A DNA stretch of 64,000 nucleotides from Streptomyces sp. NBC_01460 (GCF_036227405.1 NZ_CP109473.1:8184001-8248000); one strand, 5' to 3'; numbered from the stretch's first letter, positions 43,299 through 52,364 are shown. Numbers and translations are program-made. Notes: generated by a model not told the origin, from the letters alone.

Positions 43299-44165
43299 GT
43301 GCAGACGACCGCCCTCGTTCCCTACGCCCACCTTCCCCGAGCGCACCACGAGCGCCACGTCCTGACCAGTACCGTCGATGTCTTCGGCACCGCACACTGG
43401 CTGCTCGGTGAACGCCCTCCGCAGCCCCGCGGCGAGATCCGGCCCTTCGACGCCCTGGTCGTCTCCGTCCATCAGGACGGCAGCGTCGAACACACCGAAC
43501 TGAGCGCCGTGCGGGCCCGCTGGCCGCACCTGGACCGACTGCCCGACGGCCGGTTCGTCGTCGCCGCCTCTCGCGCCCGCCGGTCCAAGGACTCGAACCA
43601 GGTCCAGGTCTTCGACGCGCACGGCCACGAGACCTCGTCCTTCTCCGTCGGGGACGCCATCGAGCATCTGCTCGTGGACGAGGCCGGCCACGTCTGGGTC
43701 GGGCACTTCGACGAGAACCCGCTCGGAATCCGCCGCTGGAGCGCCACCGGCCGGCTCGCCTGGACGTCGGACGACGCCCGCATCCCCGGTCTCTTCGACT
43801 GCTACGCCCTGAACGTGTCGGGCACCGCCGCCTGGGCGTGCCCGTACACGGACTTCCCGCTCGTCGAGATACGCCCCGACCGCCCCGAGCGGCCCGTGAG
43901 GGTGTGGGCGAACCGTATACGGGGTTCCCATGCGGTGGCGGTTCACGGCGATCGGGTGGTCTTCTACGGTGGTTACGGCGAGGAGCGGCACCGACTCGCC
44001 CACGGAGAGCTCACCGAAGCGTCCGTCGAGCCGACGGGCGCCGGCGTGCTCGCCCTGCCCGATGGCGCTGCCTCCGGTCGCTGGCGGGCCGTCGGCCGAG
44101 GAAGCAGGATCTACGTCCAGGCCGAACCGTGCACCGCCTGGGGTGTGTTCGACCTCAGCAACTGA
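43299..44165 (+). CDS. Hypothetical beta-propeller-like protein
   Basis: 288 residues with repeated blade-like pieces: HLDRLPDGRFVVAASRARRS, QVQVFDAHGHETSSFSVGDA, IEHLLVDEAGHVWVGHFDEN, GIRRWSATGRLAWTSDD and HAVAVHGDRVVFYGGYGEER. Each has the pattern of strands ending in DG or GH turns, suggesting a six-bladed propeller. No signal peptide, so cytoplasmic. Similar Streptomyces proteins are annotated as hypothetical. GTG at 43299 has AGGAGAGC six bases upstream. It stands alone. Confidence 0.68.
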   Translation: MQTTALVPYAHLPRAHHERHVLTSTVDVFGTAHWLLGERPPQPRGEIRPFDALVVSVHQDGSVEHTELSAVRARWPHLDRLPDGRFVVAASRARRSKDSNQVQVFDAHGHETSSFSVGDAIEHLLVDEAGHVWVGHFDENPLGIRRWSATGRLAWTSDDARIPGLFDCYALNVSGTAAWACPYTDFPLVEIRPDRPERPVRVWANRIRGSHAVAVHGDRVVFYGGYGEERHRLAHGELTEASVEPTGAGVLALPDGAASGRWRAVGRGSRIYVQAEPCTAWGVFDLSN

Positions 44166-44268
44166 CACCCGGCACGGGAAGGACCACGGCTGCCGGCCTG
44201 GTGCCGCTCGCCGCTGGGGTGGCGTTCGTCGACGGCGTGACGGGGCCGTCGTACGTGTCGTGCGCGCC

Positions 44269-45108
44269 TCACCGCCCACCGTCGTGGTCGCCCTGTGCGG
44301 GGCCGGCAGGAGGACGCCCGGGCTCGCGGGGTTCGACGGTCAGGCCGAGCAGGCGCAGTTCCCGGGTGGACCTGCCGGCGATCTTGCGGCCGAGAAGCGG
44401 GCGGCCGTCGTCGTGGCGGTAGACACCCACCGGTTCGGTGGCCAGGGGTTCCTCCCAGCCCCGGTACAGGGCGGTGGGGCGGACGGTGAAGCCGACCAGG
44501 AACGCGAGCGGCGCGCTCGCGGCGCGGGGGAGCCCCGCCTGGCCGAGGGCGGTCCACACCGCGCCGGTCAGCGCGGCGACGGCGACGAACCACTCGCCCC
44601 GGACGAACTGCTTGGGCGGGACGCCGCAGGAGACGTCGATGAGGAAGCGCCCCGCCGTGGGGCCCACGACGGCGAGGACGAGAGACCCCACGACCGGCAG
44701 GCCGACGTCCGCCCCGGTCTGCGCCCCGACGACGGCGTACCAGGGCAGGGCGAAGGACGTGACGAACTGGAAGAGCCCCTCGCGGAACAACTGCCCCTCG
44801 GAATAGGCCAGGCGGTGGCCGATGTACCCGGCGATCAGGCACAGCACGACGTACGAGGAATTGGTCAGTGCGGCCGGGACGCGACCGACCATGACGTCGC
44901 GGCTGACTCCGCCGCCGATGCCGCCGAGCAGGGCCATCAGCAGGATGCCGACCACGGTGAAGTTCTTGTAGTGGTCGGGGCGGCGGGCCGGCAGCGCCCC
45001 GTTCAGAGCGTTGGTGGTCGCCGCGACCAGGTTGATGAAGGTGCCGCCGCCGGTGAGTTCGAACGACCCGAGACCGACGGTCCCGATCGCCAGCTGCGCC
45101 GCGCTCAC
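44269..45108 (-). CDS. TRIC-type (YadS/UPF0126) cation channel family protein
   Basis: 279 residues with about seven helices and the internal repeat of the TRIC family. The first glycine-rich motif is LLGGIGGGVSRDVMVGRVPA and the second repeat has FVTSFALPWYAVVGAQTGAD and AVVGPTAGRFLIDVSCGVPP. These form the pore of homotrimeric potassium channels in bacterial and animal TRIC proteins. The C-terminal ~60 residues are a hydrophilic tail specific to the Streptomyces form (VYRHDDGRPLLGRKIAGRST). Alone in its direction. Confidence 0.87.
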   Translation of the reverse strand: MSAAQLAIGTVGLGSFELTGGGTFINLVAATTNALNGALPARRPDHYKNFTVVGILLMALLGGIGGGVSRDVMVGRVPAALTNSSYVVLCLIAGYIGHRLAYSEGQLFREGLFQFVTSFALPWYAVVGAQTGADVGLPVVGSLVLAVVGPTAGRFLIDVSCGVPPKQFVRGEWFVAVAALTGAVWTALGQAGLPRAASAPLAFLVGFTVRPTALYRGWEEPLATEPVGVYRHDDGRPLLGRKIAGRSTRELRLLGLTVEPREPGRPPAGPAQGDHDGGR

Positions 45109-45190
45109 CGCCCTGATTCCCCGGGCGTGCGGGGTGAGGGCACTTCACCCTGGCCGCGGGCGGTGACCGGAGCGTGTGTGGCGTGCAGGG

Positions 45191-47020
45191 TCACGGCGTG
45201 ACGATGGCGAAGTCGGGATCGGGGGTGTCGAGCAGGCCGGTGAGGGTCGCGAAGACCTGTGGGTCGCCCTGCACGCCCACCCCGTCCAGTCCGTTCCCGG
45301 CCAGGACGCCGAGCAGTTGCGGCTTCGTCAGCGTCAAGGTCAGGTCGGCGGCCCGGGGCGCTCCTTGGGCCTCCGGGGCGGCGTCGGCGCTCCGGTAGGT
45401 GAGGGCACCGTTGGACAGCAGGAGGTGCCAGGTGCGGCCCTCGTCCGTGACGTTCCAGGTCATGGAGAGCGTCTCGTCCCATGCACGGGGACCGTCGATG
45501 CGGATGGCGAGCGAGTCGATGAGCATGTCGACGGTCAGGGCCATCGCCATCTCCGGGTTGGTCGTCACCAGCGAGGTGTGTGCGATGCTGCCGCGCAGCT
45601 CCTGGGCGCCCATCAGGTAGAAGTTGCGCCACGTGGCGTTCTCCGCGCCGAAGCCGAGCTTCTCGTACACCGAGGCCAGCGCCTGCTTGGCGAGCGGGTC
45701 CTGCGGGGCGGCGAAGACCGCGTGCCCCAGCAGCGTCGCCGCGAACCGCAGATCCCCGGAGGCCGCGTACTCCTCACCCTTGGCGATCAGCGCCGGCACG
45801 CCGCCGTAGTCGGCGGCGAACCGCTCGGCCTGCTCGACGGGCGGGTGCTCCCACAGGTGGGCGGGGTTGCCGTCGAACCAGCCCATGTAGCGCTGGTAGA
45901 CGGCCTTGGCGTTGTGGCTGACGGAGCCGTAGTAGCCGCGGTTCGCCCACCGGTTCGCGATCGCCGGCGGGAGCACGAGCTGCTCGGCGATCTCCGTCCC
46001 GTTGAGTCCCCGGTTGGTCAGGCGCAGGGTCTGGTCGTGGAGGTACGCCCACATGTCCCGCTGGCCCGCCAGGTGCTCGACGATGCGCTCCCGGCCCCAG
46101 GTGGGCCAGTGGTGGGAGGCGAAGGCGACCTCGACACCCTCGCCGAACAGGGTGATCGCCTCACCCAGGTAGTGCGCCCAGATCCGGGTGTCGCGGACCA
46201 GCGCCCCGCGCAGGGTCAGGATGTTGTGCATGTTGTGGGTCGCGTTCTCCGCCATGCACAGGGCGCGTCGGTCGGGGAAGTAGAAGTTCATCTCCGAGGG
46301 CGCCTCGGTGTCCGGTGTCATCTGGAACACGATCCGCACGCCGTCGACGGTCTCCTCCTGACCGGTGCGGGTGATGTCCAGGGTCGGCGGGACGAGGGTG
46401 ATCGTGCCCGTGGACGTCGTCATGCCCAGCCCGGCGCTGATCTGCCCGGCGGGTCCCTTGTCCAGTTCGGCGCCGTACATGTAGACCGCACGGCGGGTCA
46501 TCGCGCCGCCGGCGTACACGTTCTCCGCCACCGCGTGCTCGAGGAAGCCGGCCGGGGCGATCACCGGCACGGGGGCGTGGCCGTGAGGCAGGACACCGCG
46601 GGAGCCGCCGAAGTGGTCGCCGTGCGAGTGGGTGTAGATCAGCCCGGTGACCGGGCGGTCGCCGCGGTGCTCGCGGTACAGCGCGAGCGCGGCGGCCGCG
46701 GTCTCGGCGGAGATCAGCGGATCGATGACGATGACGCCGGTGTCGCCCTCGACCAGTGTCATGTTCGACAGGTCGAGGTTCCGGACCTGGTAGATCCCCT
46801 CGGTCACCTCGAACAGGCCCTGTGTGTTGCAGAGCCGGCTCTGTCGCCACAGGCTCGGGTGCGCGGTGCCGGGACAGTCCTCGTCCAGGAACGCGTACGC
46901 ATCCCCGTCCCAGATCACCCGGCCGTCCTGCGTCCGGACCACCGCGGGGGAGAGGGCGGCGACGAAGCCCCGCTCGGCGTCCTCGAAATCGGACCTGTCG
47001 GCATAGTCGAGATCGCTCAT
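45191..47020 (-). CDS. Linear primary-alkylsulfatase (SdsA1-like metallo-beta-lactamase fold)
   Basis: 609 residues. The metal site is IYTHSHGDHFGGSRGVL (HxHxDH) and the further ligands lie in MAENATHNMHNILTLRGA. The middle dimerisation helix region and the C-terminal SCP2-like domain (LSMTWNVTDEGRTWHLLLSN, LTLTLTKPQLLGVLAGNGLD) complete the SdsA/type III alkylsulfatase layout. It cleaves linear alkyl sulfates to alcohol and sulfate. No signal peptide is present, unlike SdsA1, so it acts inside the cell. ATG at 47020 lacks a Shine-Dalgarno site, so it may be leaderless or start at the in-frame ATG 47059. Confidence 0.92.
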   Translation of the reverse strand: MSDLDYADRSDFEDAERGFVAALSPAVVRTQDGRVIWDGDAYAFLDEDCPGTAHPSLWRQSRLCNTQGLFEVTEGIYQVRNLDLSNMTLVEGDTGVIVIDPLISAETAAAALALYREHRGDRPVTGLIYTHSHGDHFGGSRGVLPHGHAPVPVIAPAGFLEHAVAENVYAGGAMTRRAVYMYGAELDKGPAGQISAGLGMTTSTGTITLVPPTLDITRTGQEETVDGVRIVFQMTPDTEAPSEMNFYFPDRRALCMAENATHNMHNILTLRGALVRDTRIWAHYLGEAITLFGEGVEVAFASHHWPTWGRERIVEHLAGQRDMWAYLHDQTLRLTNRGLNGTEIAEQLVLPPAIANRWANRGYYGSVSHNAKAVYQRYMGWFDGNPAHLWEHPPVEQAERFAADYGGVPALIAKGEEYAASGDLRFAATLLGHAVFAAPQDPLAKQALASVYEKLGFGAENATWRNFYLMGAQELRGSIAHTSLVTTNPEMAMALTVDMLIDSLAIRIDGPRAWDETLSMTWNVTDEGRTWHLLLSNGALTYRSADAAPEAQGAPRAADLTLTLTKPQLLGVLAGNGLDGVGVQGDPQVFATLTGLLDTPDPDFAIVTP

Positions 47021-47233
47021 GGAAAACAAATAGCCTAAATGCGCCCATATTCCACACATGCGCGTCACGCGTCTCGTGGTGCCGGGCGCAGGCTCGTGTC
47101 GAGCGACCGCTCCACCGGCAGGACAGGTGAGGCTCCGTCACGACGGCCGGTCCGGCAGCCCTGCGACCACCGGTTCGTGACGGCGGCCGAGGGAGCGGTC
47201 CGCGGAGGGAGTTTCGGCCAATAGGGTGATCGC

Positions 47234-48373
47234 ATGTCTGTCATGCTGAGCTCAACCAGGACCCGGGCCGCCCTCCGTACCTCGGCGCGCGTCTCGGTCG
47301 AGTTGCTCCTCGTTCTTGTCATGGCTGCGACGGCCATGTGGCTTCTGGGCCGCATGTGGTCGGTCGTCTGGCCCCTCATCGTCGGCCTGCTGCTCACCAC
47401 CCTGACCTGGCCCGCAGCGCGCTACCTGCGTCGGCGGGGCTGGCCCCCGGCCCTCGCGGCCTCGGTCGTGACCGTGCTGTTCCTCCTGGTCGCGGGGGGA
47501 GTCGTGGCGCTGATCGCGGTGCCGGTCGCCTCCCAGTCGGGGGAGCTGGGCGACGGTGTGGTCGAAGGCATCCAGAAGCTGCGCGAATGGGCTTCGGGGC
47601 CGCCGCTCAACATCGGTGACGACCAGATCAACGGGGCTTTCGATTCCGCGACCGCCCGCATCCAGGACAGCGTCGGCAGTATGGTCACCACGGTCGTCAC
47701 GGGCGTGAGCACCGTGGTCAACGGTGTGGTCACCGCCGTCCTGGCGCTCTTCCTGATGTTCTTCATGCTCAAGGACGGCCCCCGTTTCCTGCCCTGGCTC
47801 GAACGTCAGCTGCCCGGACGCCTGGCCACCGACGTTCCGACCGTGGCCGCGCGCGGCTGGACGACCCTGGGTGAGTTCGTGCGTTCCCAGGCATACGTCG
47901 GCCTCCTCGACGCGGTCCTCATCGGCATCGGCCTGTGGGTCGTCGGAGTGCCGCTGGTGCTTCCGCTGGCGGTCCTCACGTTCGTCTCCGCGTTCGTGCC
48001 GATCGTCGGAGCCCTGTTCGCCGGCTTCGTCGCGGTGCTGATCGCCCTGGTGTCGAACGGGCCGACCGACGCGCTGATCGTGCTGGCGATCATCATCGTG
48101 GTGCAGCAGCTCGAGGGCAATGTGTTCCAGCCCATGATCCAGAGCCGTGGGCTCGGCCTGCACGCCGCGGTCGTCCTCCTCGCGGTGACGCTGGGCGGCA
48201 GCCTCGCGGGGATCGTGGGCAGTCTCCTCGCCGTGCCCGCCGCCGCGCTGATCGCGGTGGTCTGGAACTACGTGCGCGAGCAGCTCAGCGAGCCGGGGCC
48301 GGAATCGGACCCGGCCGCACACGCTGACCCGGCTCCGGACACCGACCCGGAGAACCCGCGCGTCGCTGTGTGA
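47234..48373 (+). CDS. AI-2E family transporter (PerM-like)
   Basis: 379 residues with eight predicted helices. The N-terminal LIVGLLLTTLTWPAARYLRR, a long extracytoplasmic stretch, VVNGVVTAVLALFLMFFMLK, and the conserved end VQQLEGNVFQPMIQSRGLGL with LHAAVVLLAVTLGGSLAGIV match the family. Members include the AI-2 exporter TqsA and PerM-type Na+/H+ antiporters, so the cargo is not clear. A polar C-terminal tail rich in Asp/Pro ends the protein. A 17-bp hairpin follows. Confidence 0.88.
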   Translation: MSVMLSSTRTRAALRTSARVSVELLLVLVMAATAMWLLGRMWSVVWPLIVGLLLTTLTWPAARYLRRRGWPPALAASVVTVLFLLVAGGVVALIAVPVASQSGELGDGVVEGIQKLREWASGPPLNIGDDQINGAFDSATARIQDSVGSMVTTVVTGVSTVVNGVVTAVLALFLMFFMLKDGPRFLPWLERQLPGRLATDVPTVAARGWTTLGEFVRSQAYVGLLDAVLIGIGLWVVGVPLVLPLAVLTFVSAFVPIVGALFAGFVAVLIALVSNGPTDALIVLAIIIVVQQLEGNVFQPMIQSRGLGLHAAVVLLAVTLGGSLAGIVGSLLAVPAAALIAVVWNYVREQLSEPGPESDPAAHADPAPDTDPENPRVAV

Positions 48374-48405
48374 CATCGCCCGCCAGGTCCTCGGGGAGAG
48401 CCGAG

Positions 48406-48447
48406 CCTGTCCGTGATCTGCCCCGGCTCCGGCAGATCACGGACAGG
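48406..48447. terminator. 17-bp perfect hairpin between convergent genes
   Basis: The left arm 48406-48422 (CCTGTCCGTGATCTGCC) and the right arm 48431-48447 are perfect reverse complements with an 8-base loop. It lies 33 bases after the AI-2E gene stop and 26 bases beyond the stop of the convergent DUF6204 gene, serving both. Confidence 0.82.
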
Positions 48448-48472
48448 CGCCGGGCGGCGCGGCCGGCGGTGC

Positions 48473-48832
48473 TCAGGTGTACTTCCGTGCGGCTTCGCGG
48501 CGCTGCCGCTTGCCCGGAGCCGCCTGGGAGAGGTCCTCGGCCTGGGACCGGAGATTCTTGTAGCCGTAACGGCGCTGCGCCAGCCACGCCTTCGCCGCTT
48601 CCTCGGCCCGCTCGGTCGCCTCGAGGATGTCCTCCTCTTCCTCCCCGGAGTCCTGGAAGCGGAAGGTGAAGGCGGATCGTGCGGCGATGTCGTAGCTGAG
48701 GTGTCCTTCGGGGGTGAACGCGGCGCGCAGCACGTCGTGCTCCGCGGCCCGGGCCAGGAGCTCGGCGCGCTGGTCGGTGGTGAGCCCGTCGAAGACACCG
48801 CGGACAGTGATACGGAACGTACGCGTACTCAT
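48473..48832 (-). CDS. DUF6204 protein
   Basis: 119 residues: STRTFRITVRGVFDGLTTDQ, RAELLARAAEHDVLRAAFTP, GHLSYDIAARSAFTFRFQDS. A Glu-rich helix and a basic C-terminus follow (YKNLRSQAEDLSQAAPGKRQ). This is the pattern of the small DUF6204 family, widespread in Streptomyces, with a ferredoxin-like strand-helix layout and no known role. Single gene ending at a shared terminator. Confidence 0.8.
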   Translation of the reverse strand: MSTRTFRITVRGVFDGLTTDQRAELLARAAEHDVLRAAFTPEGHLSYDIAARSAFTFRFQDSGEEEEDILEATERAEEAAKAWLAQRRYGYKNLRSQAEDLSQAAPGKRQRREAARKYT

Positions 48833-48876
48833 CCCAGGACCCTAGCCAGCGGGTGCGGCAGGAATCCACCGGGTTT

Positions 48877-48910
48877 CCGGCGACGCGGGGCTCGGGCCCC
48901 GCGTCGCCGG
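48877..48910 (-). terminator. 15-bp hairpin after the glutaredoxin-like gene
   Basis: CCGGCGACGCGGGGC (48877-48891) and GCCCCGCGTCGCCGG (48896-48910) form a perfect stem with TCGG loop, 32 bases beyond the minus-strand stop at 48942. Confidence 0.75.
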
Positions 48911-48941
48911 TTCGAGGCCCCGGGGCCGGGTGCCCCGTCGG

Positions 48942-49376
48942 TCACCTCGGTGCGAGCTGTGCGCGCACCCACGCGGGATCGGGATTGACGTGCGGCACGC
49001 CCGCCACGACGACGGTCGGCACGGTCTCGTCGCCGTCGTTGGCCGCCCTTACCACCGAGGCGCCGGCCGGATCGCGCCAGATGTTCACCCAGTGCACCCG
49101 TCGGGCCTTGCGGCCCAGACGGAACCGGAGGCGCATGCAGAACGCGCAGCCCGGCCGCCAGTAGACGACCGGCCGGCCGTCGACCGCGCTACGGCCCTGC
49201 GCCTCCTCGGCGCCGATCGACCGCGGGAACGCCAGCGGCGAATACATCCCTGCGAGCACGACGAACCCCAGCAGGAGCGCGACGGCGGTGCCGGACGGCC
49301 CTCCGGTGAACAGCGGTGCCGCGACGAGTGCGCCGCAGAGTACGAACAGCATCGGCAGCATCCAGGCGCGCATCAT
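48942..49376 (-). CDS. Membrane-anchored glutaredoxin/mycoredoxin-like protein
   Basis: 144 residues. Two N-terminal helices (MLPMLFVLCGALVAAPLFTG and GTAVALLLGFVVLAGMYSPL) precede a thioredoxin-fold domain with the redox motif VVYWRPGCAFCMRLRFRLGR (CxFC-type, like the mycoredoxin CPYC class). It ends with the cis-Pro segment GDETVPTVVVAGVPHVNPDP. It would reduce disulfides or mycothiol mixed disulfides near the membrane. ATG at 49376 (MMRAWML). Alone, with a hairpin downstream. Confidence 0.87.
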   Translation of the reverse strand: MMRAWMLPMLFVLCGALVAAPLFTGGPSGTAVALLLGFVVLAGMYSPLAFPRSIGAEEAQGRSAVDGRPVVYWRPGCAFCMRLRFRLGRKARRVHWVNIWRDPAGASVVRAANDGDETVPTVVVAGVPHVNPDPAWVRAQLAPR

Positions 49377-49412
49377 GAGGACGCATGCTAGCGGTGGCCC
49401 GCGCGCCATGGC

Positions 49413-49448
49413 CCGGTGCCCCGGGCGGATGGGACCCGGGGGCACCGG
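49413..49448 (-). terminator. Hairpin after the DUF1684 gene
   Basis: CCGGTGCCCCGGG (49413-49425) pairs with CCCGGGGGCACCGG (49435-49448), one base bulged, 13 bases beyond the stop at 49462. It ends the cysteine-synthase-type operon. Confidence 0.65.
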
Positions 49449-49461
49449 ACCACGGCGGCCC

Positions 49462-50283
49462 TCACCCGTGCCCGCCGCGCTCCAGGGGGATCTTCTCGCC
49501 GGTCTCGATCGCGACCGGCAGCCGGTTCTCCGCCGGAGGCAGCGGGCAGGTCGCCAGATCCGTATAGGCGCAGGGCAGGTTGGCGGCGCGGTTGAAGTCG
49601 AGGATCACCCCGCCCTCCGCGTCGGGAGGACCGATCTGCAGGGAGCGGTTCGCCGCGTACGTGGTCACGCCTGAGGTTGTGTCCGTGAACAGCACCGTCA
49701 GGCTGCCGGGGCGTCCGCCGTTGAACGCCGTGAGCCGGTGCACCGTGCCGTCCAGTTCGAACTCGACCTGTCCGGGGGAGTCGTAGACGTGCTCCAGGCC
49801 CTCGACCGCGGCCCCGACGGTCACCGCGCGCGGGTGGTCGAAGGGGAGGAACCGGCCGGTACGGACCCAGCGGGGGTCGGGTGCGTAGGCAGGGGTCCGG
49901 GTGAATCCGGCCCGCAGTGCGTTCCCGGGATGGCGGGGGCGCAGGATGTCGTGCCCACAGCGCTTGGCGACCTCGATGACCGCGTCGCCGAAGCCGGGGT
50001 AGAGGCTGTCCCTCTCGCCGATGACACCGAACGCGTACCGGCCCCTGACCACCGTGCCGTCGACGGTCAGTTCCTCGCCCTCCGCGAGCTCGACCACCAC
50101 GCCCTCCGGCGTGCTCGACCAGGCACCCGGGGCGTCCTCGAAGCGGGTCGGTTCGGCGTTCAGCCAGTGCAGACTCGTGATCGCGAGGAACCCGTGCGGG
50201 CCGGCGAGGACCTCCTCGTGTTCGCGGTGCCACTGCTCCCAGTCCCGGACGAAAGCCGCCCGGTCGATGTCCTGGACCGTCAT
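49462..50283 (-). CDS. DUF1684 protein
   Basis: 273 residues of the DUF1684 family. The opening FVRDWEQWHREHEEVLAGPH and FLAITSLHWLNAEPTRFEDA are conserved. The C-terminal half carries LTVLFTDTTSGVTTYAANRS, VILDFNRAANLPCAYTDLAT and CPLPPAENRLPVAIETGEK. The NLPCAYxxxATCPLPPxEN motif is the family signature. The function is not known. It follows the acetyltransferase gene by 43 bases and the PLP enzyme gene, so it probably belongs to one sulfur-controlled operon. Confidence 0.9.
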   Translation of the reverse strand: MTVQDIDRAAFVRDWEQWHREHEEVLAGPHGFLAITSLHWLNAEPTRFEDAPGAWSSTPEGVVVELAEGEELTVDGTVVRGRYAFGVIGERDSLYPGFGDAVIEVAKRCGHDILRPRHPGNALRAGFTRTPAYAPDPRWVRTGRFLPFDHPRAVTVGAAVEGLEHVYDSPGQVEFELDGTVHRLTAFNGGRPGSLTVLFTDTTSGVTTYAANRSLQIGPPDAEGGVILDFNRAANLPCAYTDLATCPLPPAENRLPVAIETGEKIPLERGGHG

Positions 50284-50326
50284 GTTCGCTCCCTGGTGTG
50301 GTGTGGTGCTCGTGGGTGGGGGCCGT

Positions 50327-50920
50327 TCACAGGTGCTTGCCGTAGCAGACGCTGAACGGGTCGGTGTCGTAGGGCGGGTAGCACGCGACGCGGTGCCAGC
50401 CCTGCCGTTCGTAGAGCCCCATGGCCTCCGGCTGCAGCTTTCCGGTCTGTAGGGAGAGCCGGGTCACGCCGAGGGCCCAGGCGCTGTCCTCCACGGCGTC
50501 GAGGGCGGCCCTGGCCAAGCCGCGCCCGCGGTGCTCCTCATGTACGTAGACGCGTTTGACCTCGTACCGGTCCTCGGTGCCGGCCTCGTGGAGCAGTCTC
50601 AGGGAAGCCGTCGCCAGCGGTGCGTCTCCCCCGTAGGCGATCCAGGTGACGACGATCTCCTCCGCGGCCGGCGGCCCGGGACGCCGGCCGGCGCGCTCGG
50701 CGTCGAACGGCGCGTATCGGGGCCGCAGTTCGGCGTCCATCCGGGTCCGCAGGGCGAGCGCGTCGGGATGGTCCCAGCCGGTCGACGCCCAGCGTACGGA
50801 GTCGTCCCCGCGGCTCGCTGCGTCGGGACGGGTGACGCCGGTGATCCCATCCCTGCGGTCAGGGCCGGTACTCCCGCGCGGAGTCGGGAAGAGGGCGGCC
50901 CGGGCGTGCGAGGGGGTCAT
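50327..50920 (-). CDS. GNAT-family N-acetyltransferase
   Basis: 197 residues. The first ~45 are polar and variable. The GNAT core follows: EEIVVTWIAYGGDAPLATAS, YEVKRVYVHEEHRGRGLARA (acetyl-CoA pyrophosphate loop RGRGLA) and LGVTRLSLQTGKLQPEAMGL with YERQGWHRV. Substrate unknown. In this operon, acetylation of a thiol or amino compound is conceivable but is only inference. ATG 50920 is preferred over 50938 because GGAAGG lies ten bases ahead of it. Confidence 0.87.
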   Translation of the reverse strand: MTPSHARAALFPTPRGSTGPDRRDGITGVTRPDAASRGDDSVRWASTGWDHPDALALRTRMDAELRPRYAPFDAERAGRRPGPPAAEEIVVTWIAYGGDAPLATASLRLLHEAGTEDRYEVKRVYVHEEHRGRGLARAALDAVEDSAWALGVTRLSLQTGKLQPEAMGLYERQGWHRVACYPPYDTDPFSVCYGKHL

Positions 50921-50979
50921 GGTGGGGGTGCCTTCCATGCGATGCGAGGTGGTGCAGCCGGTGCCGGTTCCGGCGACGT

Positions 50980-52020
50980 TCACGGGTGGGTGCGCGGCAG
51001 CGCGGGGGCGGCGTCCGGGTGGGGGAGCCCGGAGGGAACCTCGTCCAGGAAGCCGAGCCGGCCGAGCCATGCGTCGTCGAAGACCTTGGAGAGATAGTTG
51101 CGGCCGGAGTCCGGCAGCATGACCACGACGAGGTCGTCCGGATCCAGACGGGCCGCCACACGCAGTGCGGCGGCCACCGCGGTCCCCGCGGAGCCGCCGA
51201 CCAGCAGCCCCTCCTCCCGCGCCAGGCGCCGTGCGGTCAGCAGCGAGTCACGGTCGCTGATCCGCTCGAACCGGTCCACGACCTCCGGCTGGTAGGACCG
51301 CGGCCACGTGTCGACCACCGTCTCGGGGTGGCGGTAACGGCCGATGCTCTCCACGGAGTACGGGCTCCCGTCGCCTCCGGAGTAGAGCGAGGCCTCCGGG
51401 TCCGCGCCGACGACGGTCACCCGGCCGCCGCTCACGTCCTTGAGGTAGGCGCCGGTCCCGGTGATGGTGCCGCCGGTGCCGATGCCCGACACCAGGTGGG
51501 TGACCCGCCCGTCGGTCTGGCGCCAGATCTCCGGCCCCGTGGTCCGGTAGTGGGCCTGTGGATTGGCCGGGTTGTCGTACTGGTCGGCCAGCCAGCCGCC
51601 CGGCGTCTCCGTGGCGACACGGGCGGCCACGGAGTGCACGTGGTCGGGGTGTTCGCGCGGCACATCGCTCGGGCAGACGATGACCTCGGCACCGTAGGCG
51701 CGCAGCACGGCGATCTTCTCCGTGCTGCTCTTGTCCGGGATCGCGAAGACGCAGCGGTAGCCGCGCTGTGCCGCGACCATGGCCAGGCCGACCCCCGTGT
51801 TGCCCGACGTCCCCTCGACGACGGTGCCACCGGGGAGCAGCAGCCCGGCCTCCTCGGCCGCCTCCACCATCGAGAGAGCGATGCGGTCCTTCACGCTGCC
51901 ACCTGGATTGACGTACTCCAGTTTCACGTAGACGGGTGCGGGAGCTCCGCCGGTGACCCGGTTGAGCCGCACCAGCGGAGTGTTGCCGACCACGTCGGTC
52001 AGGGATCCGTGGACGTCCAA
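50980..52020 (-). CDS. Cysteine synthase / cystathionine beta-synthase-type PLP enzyme
   Basis: 346 residues of the beta-family PLP enzymes. Schiff-base Lys in NPGGSVKDRIALSMVEAAEE, substrate loop VVEGTSGNTGVGLAMVAAQR, phosphate-binding loop SGIGTGGTITGTGAYLKD. The late GGSAGTAVAAALRVAARLD holds the Ser for the pyridine nitrogen. Without CBS tails it could make cysteine from O-acetylserine and sulfide, or cystathionine. TTG is the start (52020), supported by AAGGAG seven bases upstream. A leader peptide (52221-52364) precedes it and fits control by cysteine supply. Confidence 0.9.
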   Translation of the reverse strand: MDVHGSLTDVVGNTPLVRLNRVTGGAPAPVYVKLEYVNPGGSVKDRIALSMVEAAEEAGLLLPGGTVVEGTSGNTGVGLAMVAAQRGYRCVFAIPDKSSTEKIAVLRAYGAEVIVCPSDVPREHPDHVHSVAARVATETPGGWLADQYDNPANPQAHYRTTGPEIWRQTDGRVTHLVSGIGTGGTITGTGAYLKDVSGGRVTVVGADPEASLYSGGDGSPYSVESIGRYRHPETVVDTWPRSYQPEVVDRFERISDRDSLLTARRLAREEGLLVGGSAGTAVAAALRVAARLDPDDLVVVMLPDSGRNYLSKVFDDAWLGRLGFLDEVPSGLPHPDAAPALPRTHP

Positions 52021-52220
52021 TGCAGTGCTCCTTGCGTCGAGTCCGGCCTTGCCCGTCGATCCGGATCATCCGCCCTGCCGCGGCGCGGGGACCGGACATC
52101 AGTGATTCTCCGCAAGAGGGGAGGAGGTCGGCCACGGCGGTGGGTTACCTGGGCGGACAGGGCCGCGTACGGGAGCGGGCCAGGCCGTCACACGGGCCGG
52201 TGGTCAAGCGGTGAGGGACG

Positions 52221-52364
52221 TCAGGCCTGACAGATCGCGCTGGAGAAGCGGTGCAGATCGATGTGCCGGCGGGCGGCGAAGCGCGGACGGAAGAATCCCG
52301 AGCGGCGTGTACCAGCGGCCCGGCCCGGAGGCGTGGCCCCGGCGGCATTCGGCTGGTACGGCAT
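52221..52364 (-). CDS. Putative leader peptide of the cysteine synthase-type operon
   Basis: A short frame ends with AARRHIDLHRFSSAICQA and a TGA. The motif RRHIDLHRFSSAIC matches the tiny leader peptides that Streptomyces carries upstream of sulfur genes. Two others lie at 52644 and 58521 in this window. The only normal start is ATG at 52364, making 47 residues, longer than usual. Its ribosome site (GGAAGGGA) is 11 bases away. The peptide ends 200 bases before the TTG of the PLP enzyme gene. Ribosome stalling or progress at the Ser-Ser-Ala-Ile-Cys end could regulate the operon. That is inference. Confidence 0.7.
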   Translation of the reverse strand: MPYQPNAAGATPPGRAAGTRRSGFFRPRFAARRHIDLHRFSSAICQA

